Shown piece by piece: positions 12,801 through 25,001 of a DNA stretch of 64,000 nt. Source of the DNA: Carallia brachiata. Lineage: Eukaryota; Streptophyta; Magnoliopsida; Malpighiales; Rhizophoraceae. Position 1 is the first letter of the stretch; every line of letters starts with the position of its first letter. The DNA is taken from contig JADCRB010000151.1 in assembly GCA_021464245.1 (NCBI GenBank), forward strand, positions 103,376 through 167,375, given 5' to 3'. A model generated the notes under the pieces. That model did no database searches, was not told the origin of the DNA, and saw only the letters and a list, made by a program, of their open reading frames with translations. A program made the position numbers and the translations under genes.

Positions 12801-13868
12801 CAACATCTGTGAGAGACCACATATGAAAATCAGCAGATATACGATCTGCTCGAGATACTACATATCATCCAAGGAGCATAGCCTAGCAATGATTAGCACC
12901 TTCCACAGAGTCTCTCTATAGATGTGGTGGCACCTCTAGAACATGAAAACCCCCAAAATTAAACTCTTTCTATGAAGAGCAATGCATGATAGGCTGCCCA
13001 CTTTGGCAAATTTGCAGGGGAAAGGTGTTCAGAAGGATGCAACCTGTGTAATATGTGAAGAGGGACTTGAGACCATCGAACATCTTTTCTTCTTTTGCCT
13101 GCATGCTAAAGCGACTTAGTTTGGTGGTCCTATTGGTTATTGCCCCTCTGGAATAGGATTCCCTTCCTTTGGAATCTAGTGAGAGGATATCTTTAGAAGA
13201 ATGTTATCAATGAAGGCCTCATAGTCAGTTGTATAGCTAACCTTCCATTGCTGGCATATTTGGAAAACAAGAAATCAAGCCGTCTTTTAGCATTTGGCCT
13301 AAGAAACAAATTGACCTATACAGGACCAACCAGAAGTCAAAACTGGTCACCTCCACTATTAGGTAACTACAAGATCAATTGTGATGCCTTCTTTAACAGC
13401 CACTCCAAGCTAGCCGGAATTGCCGCGGTGTGCAACAACTCTAGAGGCTTAATTGTTTCAGGGATGGCAATAATACAACATGCTATATCACCACTTTTAA
13501 CAGAGGCCTTTGCTTTCATAATGGGATTCCAATTAGTAAAGTCTCTTTGCCAAAACGTGGTTACTATTGAAACAAACTGGTTGGAGATCATTAATGCTAT
13601 ACAAGGCAAGCCTGACGACTGGCAGTGGACCTCGAAGCTTATTTTGAGAGACATTTGTAATATGTTAAGTTCTATGAATCTTTGCTATTGTTTAGTGATT
13701 TTTAGACTAGCTAACAGGCTAGCGGATTGGGTGGCAAATTAGTCCATATCGAGCTCATGTCCAGTGGAATGAGTTAACAACCCCTCGTAAAACCTTCAAC
13801 GCTTGTTGTATGGTGACTCTTCACATCAATGAAATTGGATTCTTACCCTTTTGTCAAAAAAAAAAAAG
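9850..13868 (+). pseudogene. LINE (L1-type non-LTR retrotransposon), 5'-truncated and decayed
   Basis: Plus-strand ORF2-type remains in correct order. The tail of the endonuclease lies at 10165-10380 (LERLDRALINNEW, then SNHRP where active enzymes have SDH). A linker at 10683-10916 contains WLALGDRNTKFFHQ. Reverse transcriptase pieces occur at 11031-11456 (NAFVHSRAIQDNI, IKIDTQKAYDHIEW) and 11558-12061, including FVDDTLLF in place of FADD. A zinc-finger-like domain lies near 12970-13110 (CVICEEGLETIEHLFFFC). An RNase H-like domain at 13340-13742 ends RLANRLADWVAN. The copy finishes with a short UTR and a run of A at 13857-13868, as expected of target-primed integration. Many stops and frameshifts make it inactive. 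Confidence 0.85.
12635..12790. mobile_element. Possible small insertion inside the LINE
   Basis: Between the RT tail and the zinc-finger-like domain the LINE text is interrupted by an AT-rich segment containing CAATTCACCCCCCCCTCTTAG. C-rich phrases of this kind occur next to LTRs of some plant copia elements, so this may be an LTR-element scrap. No target duplication was found. Confidence 0.25.
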
Positions 13869-14110
13869 GAACAACATGACCGAATGAACACGTTTAACAC
13901 GAGTTAAATGTAATAACATAGTATTATTATGGGTAAAACTAACTAGACACAACCACGTGAAGAAATTGGCCATGTTCTAGGTCCCCAAAGCTCCTTTCAC
14001 TCTCTTGCAAGCGCTCAATTTTGGCATTATGTTTGGCTTATATTCAAGGTGTGTGTATTAGAGCCTCTCAATTAAGAACAATGCAATCATAAAAAAATAC
14101 ATATTAGCAA

Positions 14111-15753
14111 AATAAACATAGCCTAATAATTTTTTCCAAAAAATTTTGGGATTTTTTAATTTTTTGTCTAAAATGGTTTTTTTTTTCAAATCCATCCACT
14201 ACGTTACGTCTGTTAGTCTAAATCGACTCAATCAGAATTTTCTATGTTAAGTCTGCTGACGTGGCACTAACTAAGACGCCACCTCATACAAAAGTTGTCA
14301 GATCAGCATGTCACGTCAAAAGTGATAATGACGTCACATTTTAAAATTTAATTTAAAGAAATTTCAATTTTAATTAAAATAAATTTTAATTATATTTAAA
14401 AAATTATATAAAAGTTAAAAAAATAATTTCTCTTTCCTTCATCTTACTTTTCTCTTGCTTCCCTCATCTCTCTCTCTTCCCTCCTTCCTCTCTCTCCCTC
14501 TCTCTCTCGTCTCCCTCATCCCTTTCTTCGTTTTAGATCGTTAATGGAGAGAGGAGGGAAGAAAGAGAAACAAAGGAGGGAGGAGAGTGAAAATAGGAAA
14601 AGAAGAAGAAACAGAAGAAGAAGAGGCATGGGTCATTTCTAAACTCACAAGGTCAATGTTTTAAAGTGAAAAATCCTTCCTTTCTTCCCTCTTTTAATCT
14701 ATTTCTCTTTTTGGAATGTCAAAATTAAAATTTATTTTTTGTTTGTTTAACGCAGGTCGATTTTAATGTTGTTTTACCCCTTGTAAGAACCGACAGCAAT
14801 CTCCAAAATTTTTAGGAACTTTTTTATTCATTTATTTCTTCTTCCTTTAATTAAGCACTATACATATGGTAAAAAAAAATTATTAATTATGCGTTTTTAT
14901 TGGCAAAATAGATGTGCTTCAATGATTGCCATAGAAAGCCTATCAAGGGAGGATGATGAGTAGTGGCTTGCTTACTAGCAAAAGAGAGAGGGAGGAAGAA
15001 GGGAGGAAGGATGAGAGAGAAAGGAAGGAGGGAGGAGAGAGAGAGAGAAAGGCAAGATGGAGGAGAGAGAAATTATTTTTTTGATTTTTATTTAAAATTT
15101 TAAATGTAATTAAAATTTCCTTAAATTAAATTGTTAATTTACAAAAATATTACCAACTTTTATTAAAGTAACAAATCTAGTACCAATTTTAAAAAGTAAC
15201 AAATGTAGTACTAATTTTATTTAAAATAACAAATCTAACACTCTGTGAAATTTCTTGAATAGAATTTATCTATTTCGATAATGTGATACTAATTTATATG
15301 ATTATCATGTCATCAAAACTAACATATGTTTATAAATATGTTATCGAAACTAATAGATTCTATTCATATAAAATTATTGCGTGTTAGATTTGTTACTATA
15401 GGTAAAGTTGGTTTTAAATTTATTACTTTTTAAAATTGATACTAGATTTATTACTTTAATTAAAATTGGTGACATTTTTGTATATTAATCATAAATTAAA
15501 ATTAAAATTTATTTTAATTAAATTTCAAAATGCCACATCATCGTCACTTTCCCACATAGCATACTAATTTGGCTACTTTGTATGAGTCGGCATCTTGGTC
15601 GGTGCTACATCAGCGGATTTAATGGTCAAAATGCGGATTAGGTCAATTTAAATTAACTGACGTAACGTGTTGGATGAATTAAAAAAAAATTTGGACAAAA
15701 TTTAAAAAACTCCAAAACTTTTAGGTGAAATTGATCATTAAGCCAATAAACAT
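14111..15753. mobile_element. Non-autonomous MULE with long TIRs and 9-bp target duplication
   Basis: The sequence AATAAACAT occurs at 14111-14119 and again at 15745-15753, directly flanking an element of 1,625 bp. The left arm (about 14120-14400) is the imperfect reverse complement of the right arm (about 15500-15744). Shared landmarks are CTACGTTACGTCTGTTAGT versus CAACACGTTACGTCAGTTA, and the pair CTGACGTGGCACTAACTAAG versus CTGATGTAGCACCGACCAAG. Long TIRs plus a 9-bp duplication are the Mutator-superfamily hallmark. No transposase is present. The interior holds a pyrimidine-rich then purine-rich tract (14450-14640), a second purine-rich tract (14985-15070) and a nested MITE. Confidence 0.8.
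15142..15480. mobile_element. Palindromic MITE nested in the MULE
   Basis: A 339-bp near-perfect foldback. The left half starts CAAAAATATTACCAAC and the right half ends as the complement of CAAAAATGTCACCAAT, and both arms share AAGTAACAAATCTAGTA-type text up to the centre near 15310. It is flanked by TA on both sides (15140-15141 and 15481-15482), which fits a Tc1/mariner (Stowaway-like) target duplication. It has no coding capacity. Confidence 0.6.
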
Positions 15754-17234
15754 TATAAACAAGGAAGAATAAAATTTGACACTAATTAACGGGCAAAATG
15801 CTGGCCGTTTATAAGCGGTAGTGATAATTTGCCAAATTTTTAAGTGTTTCGACTTTCTCTAGCACAATTGTTTATAAATACTAGATATCGACGTTTGTTG
15901 GTATTACTGATATTTAAATTCTTAGTTTCAATGATTTTTGGAACACTCTTAGTTTCAATAATTTGAATTAAAATTGCAGCACAAACGAATAGAAATAAGG
16001 GTTTTTTTTTCTTCTTCCCAAAAATCATACACGCAATAATGACCTAGTTGTGCCTTTTTCACTAACTATAAAATATGAACCTAGATGACATGGTTACGCT
16101 TTTTCAGCGCATATTTATAAATCCAGTTTACATATAAGAATTAGTTGGTAACCACCCAAAAGGAAAATTAGTTGCCAAGCACCCAAAAATGATATCTACG
16201 TACTCATCTATTGCAATAAAATACAAAAAAACATAAATACTAGTTACTATATTAACCTATAAAATAAATAATAATAATATAAATTAATAGCTAATTCATG
16301 CAACCGATAGCCTACACTCCGACCACCAGTTATTTTTATCTAATTAATAGAAATTTCTTAGTGAAGTTGTAAACATTCTTTGTAAACCAAACAAACCACA
16401 AACAGATAAAATAAGTGTCAAAATTTCCGAATTTGTTCATCAAGAAATCACTATTTTCTTCAAATTAGGGTGTACTCTGTTTAGTTTAAGTTGATTTAAC
16501 ATTTATATTCAAATTAAATTGTTAATGGCAATTTCAAAATTTTTAAAATCGCAACTAATCAAAATAAACCAGTTAAACATTCATTGATAGTTGCAGATCG
16601 ATTTATTGGAATGGCAGTTTCAATTAACTATGTTTATAAGAAAATTTGAATTTTTAAAGATTCAAATAATAATAAAAATTACATAAATAAAGTAATTGAG
16701 TTTATTTTATACGGATTCATGTCTATGTAAATATAGTGTTAAATTTTAGTGATACTAGTTTTTAACCATGCGCGATGTGCAAGTTTTTTTCAATTTGTGT
16801 CATAATATAAACTCTTTAACATTTTCAGGTTAAAATTTTTAACATTTTTTATTTACGTCTTTTATTTGTTCGAAGTTACGAATAAACGAAAATGTCCAAT
16901 GTCCATTATTAGGTTATTACACCATATTACTAAAAAACTTCATTGCATGTCCTCCCCCTGGAACTTGATTCCATGTCACCAGCTATTTGACAAATAGAAA
17001 ATTATTTTGTGCACGCGTAAGTAAAAATACAATAAACATGTAATAATTTAGTTAAATTATAAAAAATATATTGACTGTAAAAAAATAAATAAATTATTAA
17101 ATACTGTTAATCTCTACATATCTTTTATGTATCTTATTATATAAATTTATATAGTCATATTTTTTGAGAAATTTCTTCATTTGTATGTCATGTTAGTATA
17201 TCATAAAATGTCGTTATCGTATTTATAGCAAAAT
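15754..17234. other. AT-rich intergenic DNA
   Basis: No gene, RNA or clear repeat boundary is supported. The sequence is strongly AT-rich with scattered poly-A and poly-T runs. The short ORF at 15840-16028 (minus) has no recognisable domain and is probably chance. Confidence 0.5.
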
Positions 17235-17480
17235 GTAGGAAAGTCATTCGATGTAGTAAATTAGTAGTAATTCAACGTACTTTCTTCACTTGTGATCGGA
17301 ATTCGAGTCTCAGCCCTACGTTTAGAGACAATGCCCTCCTTTGACTACTAGGTTCATTGTGCTCACGCGATACTAGTTTAAAACTCAGTAATCATCGTAG
17401 TCAGTTTGAAGAGACCGCTTGTGTCCATCAATGCTGATGAAATGGATCCATTTCTATAGGTTAGATTAAATGAGATATAC
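17235..17480 (+). repeat. Possible tRNA-derived SINE remnant
   Basis: At 17297-17312 the text GGAATTCGAGTCTC resembles a pol III B box (consensus GGTTCGANNCC). About 40 bases upstream, TAGTAGTAATTCAACG could be a degenerate A box. This spacing is typical of tRNA-derived plant SINEs. Ends and target duplications were not resolved. Confidence 0.3.
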
Positions 17481-18359
17481 ATACAAAATTATTCTGGTCT
17501 CAATTTAGAAATTCATTAATTGATCTAATTACGATTGATTTTTTTTATAAAAAAATTTCTAATGAAAATCAATAAGGGGGATTATGTAACAGAATTGTTC
17601 ACACTGGATGGATCTTTGAGAGAGTAAAAAAAAACATTGGCTTCAGACCATTAAATGAAAAATATACAATTTAATTTGACTTATTGTACGTGTATACAAC
17701 TGGATTGATAGACTAAATTAATATATTATGAGCATTCTTCCAGAGTCCAAAATCAGTACGTGTGTATTATATACCATGTGGAAGAGGAGTTGTGGTGGCG
17801 ATTGTAGCCCTTGGATGGATTTGGAGTATTCTTTGAATAAATTTTAAATGTAATACTAATAATTCTCTAATTATCTAAATAAAAAAATTACATTTGCAAA
17901 AATATTTAAAAACTTACTTTTAAGAAACTTTGTCATATCAATTTTTTTGGGCTCTAAAATTTACAAGAACCAAGTTATATTTTTTTAGCTTATTAAAATA
18001 CTATATTATATTGTGCCTATAGATAAGACAATCAATTCAATTTTTGCAGTTTTTTGATATTTAGAATTATAACTAAATTTTTGAGTACTGTCTGTTTAAA
18101 CTATAAATTATAATCAATCCGTTTTCATTAATTTTGGTTCCTTTTTTTGTTGAATTCGTCGAGTTAGACAGTCTTGCTTACACTTCAAAGTTCTAATACC
18201 AGCGGCAATTGCAGCTAACATGTGCCTTGTGTGCCATTACCCCTTCTTACCCTGGTAAACACAGCTGTGCGCACGTACGCGCATTGTTTTTTTTTTTTAA
18301 GTAATAAAAAAAAATTATTGTGAGTATATCGAATTATTAAATTTACGGATTAAAGTCAA

Positions 18360-18612
18360 AATAATTCTCATTTGAGATTGCCTAATTCAACTACTTCTAA
18401 AGGAGTAGGCCCACCATCCGAACATCAGTAAAACTGAGTGTGGCTTCGTAACAAGAGACCACAATAATTATTCAATCTGAAACTCATCGTTACTTTATAA
18501 TTTTTAACTATCTTAGCTGTCACCCAACTATTTACTAGAGGAAAATGCAGACATAAGGACTCGAACCTAAATCTCTAATGTAGAAATATATTAACTTACT
18601 ATTGAATTATTA
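18360..18612 (-). repeat. Possible tRNA-derived SINE remnant, minus strand
   Basis: Reverse-complement reading gives GGTTCGAGTCC at about 18566-18576, an exact match to the pol III B-box consensus. A plausible A box (TTCAATAGTAAGTT) lies 30-40 bases upstream on that strand. The downstream part is moderately GC-richer than the surroundings. No flanking duplication was confirmed. Confidence 0.4.
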
Positions 18613-19134
18613 TCTCAAACAATATACGCACATTCTTTACCTTTGTAATTTTTGTTCTTTTAAACTAGTGGTAAAACCTAGTACCATGTACTAAGTAGTA
18701 AAAACACAACTAATAACGAAATAATGGTACAATTAGATAGCTAACAGCCTTTTAATTGAAGACTAGCAGTTAATTAAACAATACAAAACATGTTTGGGAG
18801 CGACTAACATGTTTTATCACTTCACTTCTCTAATTAATATCATCTGCTAGATTCAAGATTCTGCTTAACAACAAATCTTCTTTAAAAAAAATAATAAAAG
18901 AAAAAGAAAAATCTTGGATTTTTCCCACTTAAAATATCCCAAAATTCCCAATCAAACATCTCTGTCACTCACTCAATCTCTCTCTCTCTCCAATAAAACA
19001 CAACTAAGGAGACAACACACAACTCTGATCATGAGCAACTGCAATAAAATAGCAAACACTCTAACTAAAGTGTACAAACAATCTCTATGCATTCTTGTTA
19101 GAGATTGTACTATTTTTTTAGAGATTTAATATAG

Positions 19135-19470
19135 TTGTTAAAATTAAAAAAATTACCAACTTATATAAAATAATAAATTTAACAAAAAAAAATAACATTT
19201 TATTTTCATAAAAAAAATTTTTAATAAATCTTGATTTCATTAACGAAATTCGTTAATGACATGCTCGTAGAAATTTATATGTTGGATAACGTGATAATAA
19301 TATATGTCATGCCTGCTAACACGTGTGATTGTCAAGTCAGCAAACAAATTTATTATATAAATTACAACATACTAATTTGTTATAAAATTTAAAATAATAA
19401 GTTATTAATTTTTAAATTAATACTTAGATTTGTTGTATATATATAAATTGATATTTTTATGTTAAACTTG
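19135..19470. mobile_element. Possible foldback MITE related to the nested one at 15142
   Basis: The left part (ATTACCAACTTATATAAAATAATAAATTT) and the reverse complement of the right part (ATATCAATTTATATATATACAACAAATCT) are loosely complementary. Both resemble the arms of the MITE at 15142-15480. The centre contains a short palindrome, ATTAACGAAATTCGTTAATG, at about 19239-19258. No clean target duplication was found. Confidence 0.35.
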
Positions 19471-19942
19471 AACATTTTTTTTAGCGAATATTAAACCCTT
19501 ACATAATGACTTTTATTCTTTGTTAGAGAAAATCACCTTATAAGTATAGTAGTATCGAACCCTTAAATCGAGATTAAAGGTATTCGTTGATATTTTTATA
19601 CAATCTCTCTATGAGAAGATTAAACAATCAAAATATTATTAAATTTAAATTGAATCTCTCCAAATCTAATTATAATATTATCAAAATTAAAATTTAATGT
19701 CGCACTTAATCTTTAATAGGCACCTAACAAATTGATCAAGAGAGAATGCGGGCGAAATGAAACAGAGGATCCACCATGTCGAGTCTGTGAAGCATTATAG
19801 CTTCTCATTTTCCGCGCATATCTCTCTCAATAGATACATTGTTAATAGAGATTTAAATCACCAATCAAACAATTTTTTAGAGAGAGAGAGACAGCAATTA
19901 ACACTAAAAAGGCCACACTTCCGCCCTTCTGCCTTTCTCTCT

Positions 19943-20196
19943 CTATAATTGGCTGCCGTAAGTCACCATTTTAAATCAAAGTTCAACAGTATCACACTCA
20001 ATCTTGAATTCTAGAGAGAGAAAACGCAACAAAAAGAAAAACACAAGAAACTACAAAGAACCAAACTCAATTCATTTCTCTTTCTAAATATATATATGTA
20101 TAGGTATATCTATAGGTGAGTGGTTATTTGATTTGAAGAGAGCATTTGGATCTTAGCGGCATTGGATGTAGATAGGGAAAGAGGATCAGATCGGAG
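19943..20196 (+). promoter_or_regulatory. Putative core promoter and 5' leader of MAP70
   Basis: A TATA-like CTATAATT at 19943-19950 follows a pyrimidine-rich run. Downstream comes a CA- and GA-rich leader with GAGAGAGA, then AT repeats at 20086-20105, then the ATG at 20197. The position is reasonable for a plant promoter, but no transcript evidence is available. Confidence 0.3.
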
Positions 20197-23100
20197 ATGG
20201 AGGAGGTTTCCGGCGAGGGGACGACGGTGGTGGTGGTCGGGGAGGCGAATGGAGCTTCGGATACGGCGACGACGCCTGCGGTGGCGCAGCCACTGACAGT
20301 GTCGGCGTCGTTCAAGGAAGGTGGCGGTAAGAGCTCGTCGAGGAGGCGGGCGGCTGTTCGGCGGAGCTTCGACGCGGACAATGAGTTCATTACGTTGCTG
20401 CACGGGTCGGATCCAGTTAAGGTGGAGCTCAATCGGCTTGAAAATGATGTTAGAGGTCTGAATGTGGTTCGATCTAGCCGGTTTTCGGGTGGATTTTGCG
20501 TTCATTTTGTAGCTTAGATTTTGGCTAGGTTTTGCCATGGTGATATTTATTGATTTATTTATTTTGGTTATTTTTGTTATTTTGGTTTTTGGTTTAAGTG
20601 TAGATAAGGAAAGAGAGTTGGGCGAAGCGCATGCGGAGATCAAGGCCTCGAAGTTATCTGAGCGGCTGAGAGAGAAGGCTGTTGAAGAGGTCTATTTTAC
20701 TTTCTATGGATAAGTGCAATTCACATTTATTTTGGGGCTTAGTAGGAGTGGTCTCAGCCACCGGAGGAGGCGGGGATGATGAGACACTGGCGGGGTTTCG
20801 AACCCGAGCAAGCTTGGATTCTCCACTCCAACTTATATTTATTTATGAGGATAATTTGTAGGAAATGGATTGTTGATTTTTGCAGTTCTTGAGTGTACTG
20901 TGGCTTTATTTGATGTGGATTTTTTTGTTTTGTTTTTTTTTTTTTTAGTTGATCGGTTTAAGACTTTAAGTTTGATTAAAATTGTTGTTATTAATATGCT
21001 GATACTTCTTGATGTTATCAATTAATTTTGTGCCATATTTTTTGCTGGTGTTGATCTCCTTCTGAGTTCATCTTGGCTACTGGGAAAATTGAAGTTTTTT
21101 TAACTGTGTGTATAGCGTTGTTTTTTTTAATTCGGATTTTAAGTTTTTTTTTTCCTATTGGGTTTGACCAAGAAAAAAATGCACACTGGGTTTGCTGAAT
21201 TTGCATTTTGATGAGCTATGAAGTCCTTGTTGATTGGCCTACTGTAGCACCTTAATGATTGTAAACTAAGAGGGGATAGAGACTCTCTTCCCAGGATTTT
21301 ACTAGGGATTTACATGTTTTTCTTCTTGAGTTGGCCTTTCATGTCTACATTTTCACATAAGAGCAATGGAATATTTATCATAATGCTCATGGGAACTAAT
21401 TCTGACACTTTTCTTTCTTTTACTTTACCATCCAGCTGAAATTTTGCCTTACACAAATTTTCTCTTTGAATACTTATCCTTTCTGTGAGATGTTGAATTT
21501 TTCATTCAATGGTCTAAAATTTCACTATGGTCCTCTTCCTTTAAGAGATTTTTTTGATCGCCTGATACGCGAATATATCATGTGGTGTTCTGAAGTACAC
21601 CATCTGTTGTGTTTCATTTTATGTGGTTTAAATGAGTTCCATGCATAATATTATGTGATTCAAATTGATCTTATTTTGTTCTTTTGGTTTCTTGTTATGC
21701 TTCAGCTTACTGAAGAACTCTCGAAAGTGGATGAGAAGCTGAAATTAACTGAGTCTCTTCTAGAGAGCAAAGTATCTCCTGAAGCCTCTGTCAAATCATC
21801 CATTAGTTTTCCTGATTGCTGATCCAACACTACATCGTTTAATTAAAATTTTTTTCTGCAGAATTTAGAAATCAAGAAAATCAATGATGAGAAGAAGGCA
21901 TCCATGGCAGCTCAGTTTGCAGCTGAAGCCACTCTTCGAAGAGTTCATGCTGCTCAGAAGGATGATGATATGCCTCCAATTGAGGCCATTCTTGCACCAC
22001 TGGAGGCAGAGCTTAAGCTTGTGCGCCAAGAGGTATTTTCGTTTTATCTTGAGCTTCTAATTATGTTTTTATGTTATAGATAGTACATGTTAGTTGAGTG
22101 ACTATTTCTTTTGTTATTGTTTTTCATACTCTTTTAAGATTGCAAAACTTCAAGATGATAATAAAGCATTGGATCGTTTGACTAAATCAAAAGAGGCAGC
22201 TTTGCTTGAAGCTGAGAGGACTGTTCAAGTTGCGCTGGCTAAGGCCTCTATGGTGGATGATCTCCAAAATAAGAATCAAGAGTTAATGAAACAGATAGAG
22301 ATCTGTCAGGTTTGATGGTTTGCATGGTATCCAATTTTACGATGTGTCAGAACATGCAGCACCTTATCTTTGTCTGTAAGCCAATCAAATGGATTCATCT
22401 GTTTGCCACTTGTTTATGATAGGAAGAAAACAAAATTTTGGACAAAATGCATAGACAAAAGGTTGCCGAGGTCGAAAAGCTTACCCAGACTGTGAGGGAA
22501 CTCGAAGAGGCTGTTCTTGCTGGTGGTGCAGCTGCAAATGCTGTGAGGGATTACCAGCGGAAATTTCAGGAGATGAATGTAATGCCTAATACCATATTGA
22601 AGATGGATCTTGACTTGATCGCAGACATGCTTTGCTGGCAGCCCTGAAAAAATTATTGTGTTTTGCAGGAGGAACGGAAGACCCTTGACAGGGAGTTGGC
22701 CCGGGCAAAGGTAACAGCAAATAGAGTAGCCACAGTCGTAGCAAATGAATGGAAAGATGCCAATGACAAAGTGATGCCTGTAAAACAATGGCTTGAAGAA
22801 CGGAGATTTTTGCAGGTTAATGTTGATATTTCATTTGTTTCCTTCCCATCAATCTTTTTTTGGCAGTCCTTTTGCTTGCTAAAGTTTCTATATAATTTGA
22901 TTGATCTTTTCTGTCCTGACTACAGTTATATGCTGTTATATTGCAGGGAGAAATGCAGCAACTTCGTGACAAGCTCACTATTACTGAGCGGACTGCAAAG
23001 TCTGAAGCACAGTTGAAAGTAATTATTTGCCTTCTCCTGCTGAGTTCATACAATGTATTTTCTATCCGAGCATGGATTTTAATCCATGATCTTGCATTTT

Positions 23101-24377
23101 GCAGGAGAGATATCAGTTGCGCCTCAAAGTGTTGGAAGAGAGCTTGAGGGGGACGTCAAGTAATAATCGTAGTGTGGTAGAGGTAAGAAGTGCGAGCAAT
23201 GGTCCTTCTCGTCGCCAGTCCCTTGGTGGAGTCGATAACATCTCAAAAGTGACTTCCAACGGTTTTTTGTCCAAGAAAACTTCCACACCTCAGTTCAGAC
23301 CTTTGTCTTCTGGTTCTAGTATGGTGCTGAAGCATTCCAAGGGAACTTCAAAATCATTTGATGGAGGCATAAGAAGTAAAATCCTCTTAAATGGAGCTAG
23401 TCCCAATCGTTCATTCAACCAGCCTTTTGACACGACCAAGACAATTGAGATGCCTAATCCTGGGAAAGTGAATTTGGATGACAAGGCAAATGAGTTCCAA
23501 CCAGCAGATACAGAGGACAGTGTTCCAGGGATATTATATGATTTGCTGCAAAAGGAGGTCGTAGCTTTGAGGAAAGGTGGTCATGAAAAAGATCAAAGTC
23601 TTAAAGATAAGGATGATGCAATCGAGGTTTGTATTTTTGTCTTTTCTTCGCTGCAGTTGTAGTATTTAGCCATCTGTTAATAGTTTTTCTGTGATCATTG
23701 AGATCTCAGATGTTGGCAAAGAAAGTGGAAACATTAACTAAGGCAATGGAAGTTGAGGCAAAAAAGATGAGAAGAGAAGTGGCCGTTATGGAGAAGGAGG
23801 TTGCTGCCATGCGTGTAGAGAAAGACCATGAGAATAGGGCAAAGCGGTTTGGTAATTCAAAAGGGCCTGTAGGTGCTGCTCAGCTGCTTCCTGAAAGGTA
23901 CTCGCAGTACTTTTTTTTTTTTTTTTCCCACATGAACTATTTTTATGGACCACATCGGTTTTCCCATAATTTTAATGCAATTTTTTGGTGCACAATGAAA
24001 TCCAAAAATAATCTGACTTACTTCAAATGCTAAGAAGATGGAATGAATGCTTGCTTATTTCAGATAAGGTAATATTCAGACGAATGTTGACAACATCCTG
24101 GTATTGGAATCTGCAAATTGCAGAGGCAAGTTGTACCTGCTGTGAATCTTTCTCATGCCGAGATCAGTGTCAAAATCATGTTTCAGAATTGCAGTGTTCA
24201 ATGATGCTCCCAAGAATGACACAAACAATTTATATTAATCTGTTTTATAGCTATACATCACATAACCGCACCTTTTGAATTTTGTTTATCACAAGTACAT
24301 GGAAGATATGACAGACAGGTGCTCTTTCCTTCTGCAGAAATGTTGCACGTGGTGGGTTGACACGCAACGCCCAATAA
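20197..24377 (+). CDS. MAP70: Microtubule-associated protein 70 (MAP70), 11 exons, intact
   Basis: Exons by GT-AG junctions and frame continuity: 20197-20455, 20604-20689, 21706-21771, 21862-22032, 22139-22309, 22423-22578, 22669-22815, 22947-23018, 23105-23626, 23710-23897, 24338-24377, giving 625 codons plus TAA. MAP70 proteins are plant-specific and bind cortical microtubules; in Arabidopsis family members act in cell expansion and secondary-wall patterning. Visible features: a variable acidic N-terminus, then the conserved SFDADNEFITLLHGSDPV block near residues 55-72, a long coiled coil from about 73 to 385, and a Ser-rich basic linker (GPSRRQSLGG, FLSKK). A conserved C-terminal helix follows (SVPGILYDLLQKEV, MLAKKVETLTKAMEVE). 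The length matches Arabidopsis MAP70-1 and MAP70-2 (about 620-635). No frame breaks are seen. The last exon of 40 bases rests on the good ending GLTRNAQ; small alternative exons between 23898 and 24337 cannot be excluded. Confidence 0.93.
20740..20838 (-). repeat. Possible truncated SINE-like segment in MAP70 intron 2
   Basis: Reverse-complement reading contains GGGTTCGAAACCCCG at about 20794-20808, which fits a pol III B box, within a GC-rich island in an AT-rich intron. No cloverleaf tRNA can be drawn around it, so it is more likely a SINE fragment than a tRNA gene. Confidence 0.3.
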
Positions 24378-25001
24378 CGCTAAATTCCACTTGCCAAATC
24401 AGTGAGAAGTGCATCTCCTGAGGCTTTGATTCTCTTTTCTGTTTATTTCCACTCCTTCCACGATTGATTACAGAATTGTAACTCGCATGCCAATGACACT
24501 TTGTTCACTGAAATTTGGCAAAGAGGAGTAAATTAAGGAACCTTGATTGGAGGTTAAAACTACATATGCTTCTGACGTAGACTGTTATTCCTCTGCATAG
24601 AGATCAGCGATAAAAGATGAAAGGGAGATATTGTCTGTCTCTGCACTAACATTTTGTCAGGTTTGTTCTTTTGAATCTGTTGTAGTGGTTGTGATTGTAT
24701 AGGCAGTAATCTTTTTTGGCTTTTTTGTTGTCTTACCTTTTGGCAGTTCATATTTGTATTCTGCAGCTCGTGTGATTGCTGTCCTTTTCTCAGGTCTGTT
24801 AGTATATATATGTAATCAGATCAAATTTAGACCCTGTGGTTGTGTTATTGATATATAGTCTTTTTCACTTATAGAAATTATTGCGGAGGGGTTAATTTCC
24901 AGTAGCCTTTCTACTTAATGGCTGTGTTCTATGTTTCAATTTGTGTAGGCTAAAGAGAAATGGAACTTAGCTTTCCAAATACATTACAAGATACAAGATA
25001 C
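24378..25001 (+). other. 3' UTR and downstream of MAP70
   Basis: No further coding sequence is seen. The moderate base composition to about 24850 suggests that the 3' UTR lies here. The next feature is the MITE whose target duplication begins at 25002. Confidence 0.45.

Noticed and set aside
20740..20838. tRNA gene in MAP70 intron 2
   Set aside because: Only the B-box-like segment fits; no acceptor, D or anticodon arms can be drawn.
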